DNA of 19,806 nucleotides from Candidatus Bruticola papionis (GTDB taxonomy: Bacteria > Vulcanimicrobiota > Xenobia > Xenobiales > Xenobiaceae). Where the stretch lies: contig DHKB01000064.1 of assembly GCA_002407045.1 (NCBI GenBank), positions 1 through 19,806 on the forward strand, written 5' to 3'. The notes under the pieces are model-generated. The model was not told the DNA's origin. It ran no database searches and was given only the letters and a program-made list of their open reading frames with translations. The stretch's first letter is position 1. Each line of letters begins with the position of its first letter. The position numbers and the translations under genes were made by a program. Below, piece by piece: positions 15,607 through 19,806 of the stretch.

Positions 15607-17406
15607 ATGCACTTAGCTAAGAAAAACATTTTTGGTTTCGCAACCATCGCTGCTACCGTAACTCTGAGCGCTGCTATTTTCGCCACCGGCTGCGGTGACA
15701 GCGGAGATTCTACTGCAGTTAATCCCTTAAATCCTGACAAAATTGCTAACGCAATTACCGTCAACTACGACCCCACTACCGAAGCTAACCTTATTAACAG
15801 TAAGGTAGAATCCTTGCGCTGGATTATTACCGATACTGACAGCGGCAAGCAGTTAGCCATCAGAGACACTGCCCAGAAGATAAACTACACTGGCACGACC
15901 ACCAAAGCCAATGCTGCTTTGGCCGAGGAAGACACTACTTCTAACGACACTACCGCCGACGAAACTCCAGCTTCCGCTACTCAAAACGATAAGTGCTACG
16001 TCGTCTTAGGCGTGCCCAGCACTGTCTTCCAAAATATGGACAAAGTCACTCTTACTTATATTTACTATGATAAGAGTGGAAAGATTGTCGGCTTCGGTTC
16101 TGACATTAACGAGGTAACCTGGAATAACGATAAGAGCGGCAAGAGATACAGCGGCACTGTCGCCGACGGCAACTTCTTCTCTGTTGAAGGTGTAGAGTCC
16201 GAGTTGGTAGCGACTCCTGAGTTCATCAATAAAGGCGAAACTACCAAATTGGCTTACAATGTCACTTCCGGCAAGGATTCCGCCAACATTATCGGTTTAG
16301 TTGACGTTGAAGTTGGCTATGACGACGAAGATAAAGATTATTACATTAAGCCATCCAGTAATGGTATTGTCGGCGCTTATGAAGGCGTAAACTTTACTAA
16401 AGAGAGTGGTGTTTATGTAAATGCTAAGTTTGACAAAAACGCTACCAACCCCGGTACGTATGTATATGTCACTGACCGTACCCCCAGTGCCTTGAGTGTT
16501 AACACTACTTATGGTACTGAAAAAATAGTCCTGGTTCCTGAAAACGTAAAAGCGGAAGGACAAACCAAAGCTGCCGACTACGCTCTCGGTCAGACCAAAG
16601 CTACCGACAGCGAAAGAGACTACATCACTTACGGCATTCGTCAGTTACCTTTAAGAGTATACGTCTCCGATTGGAGCGATGGTGAAAGTGTCAAGCCTAG
16701 TGCCAATCCTACAGTTGGCACTGACAAAGTAACTTTCGCAGTTAAAGATAGCGCTCAGAAGGCTTTCAAAGCTGAAGATGTTGCAGTAGAGAATGGCGTA
16801 GTTAAGTTTAAACAGTCTAAACTTGACGCTGCTGTTCCTTTCACCGTAGTAGCCACTTATGGCGAAGCTACCGGCAAGTTGGAAGGCAGCAAGGCTGTCC
16901 CCGCTACTGTAGAAGTTGGTTTTGCCGGTAAAGACGCTACTGAGTTTACTACTGAAGTAAAAGGCGACTCTACTAAAGATGTTACCGCCAACCTCAAGAT
17001 GTACGCTCGCTTTGTAGCTGACGGAGTAGATAGTTTGTCTCTCTTCGAAATTCCCAGCGATGCTGGTTTCACTTATCCCAGCACTGCTGCCCTTTTCGAT
17101 GGAGACACGATCTACAAGGGTGAAGGTGCTACTGTCACTATCGCTACTGCCGAGCAGCAGAAGGCTAACGACTACTCTGTCACTATTAAGCAAGACAACA
17201 AGGTTAACGAGCTGAAAGTTAAGTTCTTAGAAAAGGAGACCACTCCTTACGCCGATCAGATTAAAGCTTTCGGTGCTTTCACTAAGCTTAACATCGACAA
17301 CCTTCTCAACATGGTAATCGCTCCTAAGACTGAAGTAGATCCTACTCCCAGTCCCAGCCCCGCTCCCGGTGGTAACGAAGACCCCGACGCTGGTGACCAG
17401 CCCTAA
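15607..17406 (+). CDS. Predicted lipoprotein, paralogue 1, unknown function
   Basis: A 599-residue extracytoplasmic protein with a lipoprotein signal peptide: basic KK near the start, hydrophobic core, lipobox ATGC with the lipidated Cys at residue 29, then a short Gly/Ser/Asp linker. The mature part is rich in Thr, Ala, Asp and Val and probably mostly beta structure. It includes SLRWIITDTDSGK, NDKCYVVLG and the C-terminal block VTANLKMYARFV with LFEIPS and AGFTYPSTAALF, all shared with the next gene. It ends in a Pro/Ser/Gly-rich tail (PTPSPSPAPGG) and double stop TAATAG. The ribosome site AGGAGA lies 11 bases ahead of the ATG. I know no family for it. A surface adhesin-like or envelope role is possible but unproven. 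It ends at the terminator at 17453-17487. Confidence 0.8.
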   Translation: MHLAKKNIFGFATIAATVTLSAAIFATGCGDSGDSTAVNPLNPDKIANAITVNYDPTTEANLINSKVESLRWIITDTDSGKQLAIRDTAQKINYTGTTTKANAALAEEDTTSNDTTADETPASATQNDKCYVVLGVPSTVFQNMDKVTLTYIYYDKSGKIVGFGSDINEVTWNNDKSGKRYSGTVADGNFFSVEGVESELVATPEFINKGETTKLAYNVTSGKDSANIIGLVDVEVGYDDEDKDYYIKPSSNGIVGAYEGVNFTKESGVYVNAKFDKNATNPGTYVYVTDRTPSALSVNTTYGTEKIVLVPENVKAEGQTKAADYALGQTKATDSERDYITYGIRQLPLRVYVSDWSDGESVKPSANPTVGTDKVTFAVKDSAQKAFKAEDVAVENGVVKFKQSKLDAAVPFTVVATYGEATGKLEGSKAVPATVEVGFAGKDATEFTTEVKGDSTKDVTANLKMYARFVADGVDSLSLFEIPSDAGFTYPSTAALFDGDTIYKGEGATVTIATAEQQKANDYSVTIKQDNKVNELKVKFLEKETTPYADQIKAFGAFTKLNIDNLLNMVIAPKTEVDPTPSPSPAPGGNEDPDAGDQP

Positions 17407-17452
17407 TAGTTCATCCCCCCAGCTTTTAGCTTATAGCTAGAGGCTCCTCGGC

Positions 17453-17487
17453 CCGGCTCTTTCCTGAGAGAGAGCCGGACCTTTTTT
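17453..17487 (+). terminator. Rho-independent terminator of the first lipoprotein gene
   Basis: CCGGCTCT (17453-17460) pairs perfectly with AGAGCCGG (17471-17478); a C/A mismatch is followed by two more pairs, then T6 (17482-17487). It lies 46 bases after the stop codon and separates the two lipoprotein genes, so each has its own transcript. Confidence 0.9.
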
Positions 17488-17754
17488 ACTAAAATATCCA
17501 ATTGCAAATCGAAATCGACATATACGAAGCTAGCCATTTTAGTACCTAATGCACCTAATTTATTCAAAAGCCTCGTTTACCACCCTATCATTACAAAAAC
17601 GGTACATCAAAAAAAAAAAAAAGACAGAGCAAAACTTTTTATCAATAAGAACGTGTTTTTCTATAAGCACAAACGAGGGAAATCCCATATTATCGGGGAT
17701 AAGTCCTATCATATCCTATCAAAAATACAAAATACCCAGCTTGTGAATTTCCTC
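17488..17754. other. Spacer between the lipoprotein units, with a 14-base A run
   Basis: There is no gene or ribosome site here. The only notable feature is an uninterrupted A14 tract (17609-17622), about 130 bases upstream of the second lipoprotein's promoter. A 65-residue frame at 17549-17746 crosses the A run and looks spurious. Confidence 0.5.
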
Positions 17755-17783
17755 TGGACATAAGAGCCATTATACGGTACAAT
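17755..17783 (+). promoter_or_regulatory. Promoter of the second lipoprotein gene
   Basis: TGGACA (17755-17760), a 17-base spacer and TACAAT (17778-17783). It is homologous to the promoter at 15212-15240, with matching sequence continuing downstream. The leader would be about 353 bases, close to that of copy 1. Confidence 0.72.
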
Positions 17784-17985
17784 GCCTGCACAGCATTTTT
17801 TCGTAAAAAAGCAAAAAACTAACTAGAGCCGCGTTTTTTTACGTGTTCTTTACGCGTCTCGTAGTTAGCCAAAAGGCTTTGAGCGAAAAGGCTGACGGAC
17901 GGCATTGCGCTCTTTTTTGCGAGAAGAACAAAGGCCTTCCGAACCTTATCAAAACATCAGCTATACCTCTTGTACAACAGAATTG

Positions 17986-18101
17986 TGGCCGAGTGTAGTC
18001 TGGCAACTTAGCTATGGCCAAAATCCTGTGGGAAAGGAGGACTCCTTTCCTGTTCCCAGATTGTACCAAAAACATACAGTTCGGGCAATAGGCAAGGAGT
18101 G
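17986..18101 (+). promoter_or_regulatory. Conserved structured mRNA leader, copy 2
   Basis: The same order of elements as at 15445-15560: P1 TGGCC (17986-17990) with GGCCA (18016-18020) around a 25-base loop containing CTGGCAACTTA; P2 GGAAAGGA (18031-18038) with TCCTTTCC (18043-18050); P3 CCTGT/ATAGG, CCC/GGG and TGTA/TACA (18049-18092). P1 has different bases from copy 1 but still pairs, and P3 keeps pairing through a G-T pair. It ends 41 bases ahead of the ATG at 18143. Confidence 0.65.
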
Positions 18102-18142
18102 CTGTTTTGTTCATTTCTCTTTATTTAGGAGATTCGTTTTAC

Positions 18143-19806
18143 ATGACGTCACGTAACAAAAATATCTTCGCCTTCGCAACTATTGCTACTACTGCCGCTT
18201 TAGGCACCGCTTTATTCTCTGCCGGTTGCGGCGACAGCGGCGACACCACTCCTGCTTTTGTCTCCCCCGACAAAGCTGCCAACGCTATTGCTTTGTACTA
18301 TGATGAAGCTACCCAAGCTACTTTCAAAAATAGTAAAATTGACTCTTTGCGTTGGATTATTACCGACAACAAAACTGGCAAACGTTTAGCTATTGGCAAT
18401 AACGCTCAAGCCATTACCTTCCCCACCGAAAAAACTACCGACGCCGATAAAGACAGCTCCGTCAGCACTGCCAAAGACGAAACCGCTAACGACAAGTGCT
18501 ACGTAGTTTTACAAATGGACGGCGAAACTTTCAAAAACGCCGAAGATGTTACCGTAGCCGCTATCTACTACAATGAAAAAGATGAAATAGCCGGTTTCGG
18601 CTCCAACTCCGACATTGAGTGGAACTACGACAAGAGCAAAAACAAGTTCAACGGTCAAGCCAACGCCAACTTCTTCTCAGAAGAAAATGTCAGCAACATC
18701 TATACCGAGGCTACTCCAAGGATGATTGCTAAAGATGGAGTTACCACTTTATCTTGTAACGTATACCCCAAAGATGAATCTGCCAAGCCGGTTAACATTA
18801 TCGGCTTAGTTAAAGTTAAGATCGACGAGGGTGGCGACAAGTACATCCAGGCTGTCGATAACGGTATTCCCGTCCAATACAAAGGCATTGCTTATACTGA
18901 TAAGTGGGGTATTGACGTAGATGTTGATGACATCAAAACAGCTTCCAGAGCAATAGATGTCGGTGCAACTGGTATATACGTAACTGATCGTAAAGTAACC
19001 GCTTTCGAAATTGTCAGCGACGATGTACTCATTCCTGAAAAGGTCGACGCCGCCGGTACTACTCCCGCTGTAGACTATGCTTTAGGCCAGACCGAGGCTG
19101 AAGGTACTATTGCTGGTACTAAACACCCCACAGAAGCTACTTACGGTGTACGCCAGGCTTCCTTGAAAGCTAAGGCTACTGAATGGGATAGCGCAACTGA
19201 TAAAGGTGAAGTTCCCGCTATATATGCTAATTCGGTCAGCAATTTATACTTAGATGGCGTCACCTACACAGTTAAAGATGGTACGAGCGTTGCTAAAGAC
19301 GTTGCCGTTGCAGATGGCGTAGTCAGCTTCAACCAGAAGAGCTTAAGTGAAGCCAAAGCTTTCACCGTCGAAGGAACCTATAAAGGCGAACTCGCCGATA
19401 GTGAGGGTATTACCAGCACTAGTACAGTAAACGCTATTCCCGCTACTGTGGAAGTTGGTTTCGGCCAAGAAACTAAGGATCCCAACGGTACGACTTCTAT
19501 CGCCAAAGACTTCGCTGATAAAGTAGAAGGCAACTCTACTCAAGATGTTACCGCCAACCTTAAGATGTACGCTCGCTTCGTCACTGGTGGAGTAGGTGGT
19601 TTCACTTCCTACCTCTTCGAAATTCCCAGCACTGCTGGTTTCACTTATCCCAGCACTGCTGCCCTTTTCGAGGGAGACACGATCTACAAAGTTGACAATC
19701 CTACTGTCACTATCGCTACTGCCGATCAGCAGAAGGCCAACGACTACTCTGTCACTATTAAGAAAGACAACAAGGTTAACGACCTGAAAGTTAAGTTCTT
19801 AGAAAA
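18143..19806 (+). CDS. Predicted lipoprotein, paralogue 2, cut off by the window end
   Basis: An open frame of 554 codons without a stop before the window ends. It begins MTSRNKNIFAFATIATT and has a lipobox SAGC with Cys at residue 29, the same position as in paralogue 1, followed by the same CGDSGD start of the mature protein. Shared blocks include SLRWIITD, NDKCYVVL, FGSN, NIIGLV, YVTDR, DYALGQT and the C-terminal LFEIPSTAGFTYPSTAALF. It has an extra Cys in TTLSCNV where paralogue 1 has Tyr. The ribosome site AGGAGA lies 10 bases ahead of the ATG. It is clearly diverged in the first two-thirds and nearly identical in the last 194 bases. About 45 more residues with a Pro-rich tail are expected beyond the window. 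Confidence 0.82.
   Translation, partial: MTSRNKNIFAFATIATTAALGTALFSAGCGDSGDTTPAFVSPDKAANAIALYYDEATQATFKNSKIDSLRWIITDNKTGKRLAIGNNAQAITFPTEKTTDADKDSSVSTAKDETANDKCYVVLQMDGETFKNAEDVTVAAIYYNEKDEIAGFGSNSDIEWNYDKSKNKFNGQANANFFSEENVSNIYTEATPRMIAKDGVTTLSCNVYPKDESAKPVNIIGLVKVKIDEGGDKYIQAVDNGIPVQYKGIAYTDKWGIDVDVDDIKTASRAIDVGATGIYVTDRKVTAFEIVSDDVLIPEKVDAAGTTPAVDYALGQTEAEGTIAGTKHPTEATYGVRQASLKAKATEWDSATDKGEVPAIYANSVSNLYLDGVTYTVKDGTSVAKDVAVADGVVSFNQKSLSEAKAFTVEGTYKGELADSEGITSTSTVNAIPATVEVGFGQETKDPNGTTSIAKDFADKVEGNSTQDVTANLKMYARFVTGGVGGFTSYLFEIPSTAGFTYPSTAALFEGDTIYKVDNPTVTIATADQQKANDYSVTIKKDNKVNDLKVKFLE

Noticed and set aside
15352..15612. Minus-strand frame opposite the leader of lipoprotein 1, sharing AYCPKC-like residues with a frame opposite leader 2 (17839-18114)
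   Set aside because: The shared stretch is only about 20 codons; past the hairpin the frames shift by one base between copies while the DNA stays similar. This favours conservation of the plus-strand RNA, not of a protein.
16651..17193. 180-residue minus-strand frame inside lipoprotein 1
   Set aside because: It lies wholly opposite a well-supported gene with signal peptide, ribosome site and a paralogue; it is a shadow frame.
1..19806. CRISPR arrays, tRNA or rRNA genes, transposases, phage or integrase genes
   Set aside because: None were found on either strand by reading. The repeats seen are hairpins or the lipoprotein duplication.

Overview
The window reads as a piece of a diderm (Gram-negative type) bacterial chromosome of moderate GC. 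Three genes carry lipoprotein signal peptides, and the proteins include a squalene/phytoene synthase, a PilZ-type protein, a receptor-like Ser/Thr kinase and an unusually long GlmS-like enzyme. The mix suggests an uncultured lineage rather than a model phylum, but I cannot name the taxon from the sequence. There is no tRNA, rRNA, CRISPR array, transposase or phage gene.

Layout. Positions 1-700 hold no convincing gene but several inverted and direct repeats. 701-2055 (+) is a two-gene unit: a squalene/phytoene synthase-family prenyl synthase and a small four-helix DMT/EamA-like membrane protein. Its stop codon overlaps the stop of a convergent glycosyltransferase (2052-3743, -), which is a CYTH - GT2 - nucleotide-binding-like fusion. 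A divergent DUF362 lipoprotein (3882-4910, +) follows and shares a bidirectional terminator with a convergent pair on the minus strand: a Cys-rich 68-residue protein and a serine esterase. After a 500-base gap come a PilZ-type protein (6491-7189, +) and a GlmS-like amidotransferase of 1161 residues (7434-10919, +). The latter starts at a GTG that places Cys at position 2, as the N-terminal nucleophile mechanism requires.

A strong bidirectional terminator separates it from a minus-strand operon (11039-14843). This encodes a membrane sensor histidine kinase whose ATP-binding boxes look degenerate and, 4 bases downstream, a transmembrane Ser/Thr kinase whose C-terminal extracytoplasmic half is an amino-acid-ABC-type periplasmic binding fold. 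Together they look like one sensory unit.

The right end (14900-19806) is the most unusual part. Two tandem paralogous lipoproteins (15607-17406 and 18143 to the window end) are each preceded by homologous control regions. Each has a sigma70-type promoter (TGGACA, 17-base spacer, TAAAAT or TACAAT) and a leader of about 355 bases ending in the same predicted RNA fold. One stem (P1) has different sequence in the two copies yet pairs in both around a loop of exactly 25 bases, a sign of compensatory change. The two coding sequences are a mosaic: early parts are clearly diverged, but the last 194 bases of the window are about 93% identical to the matching part of the first copy, suggesting gene conversion or selection on the 3' module. 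The leader/lipoprotein pair is my best candidate for an undescribed system.
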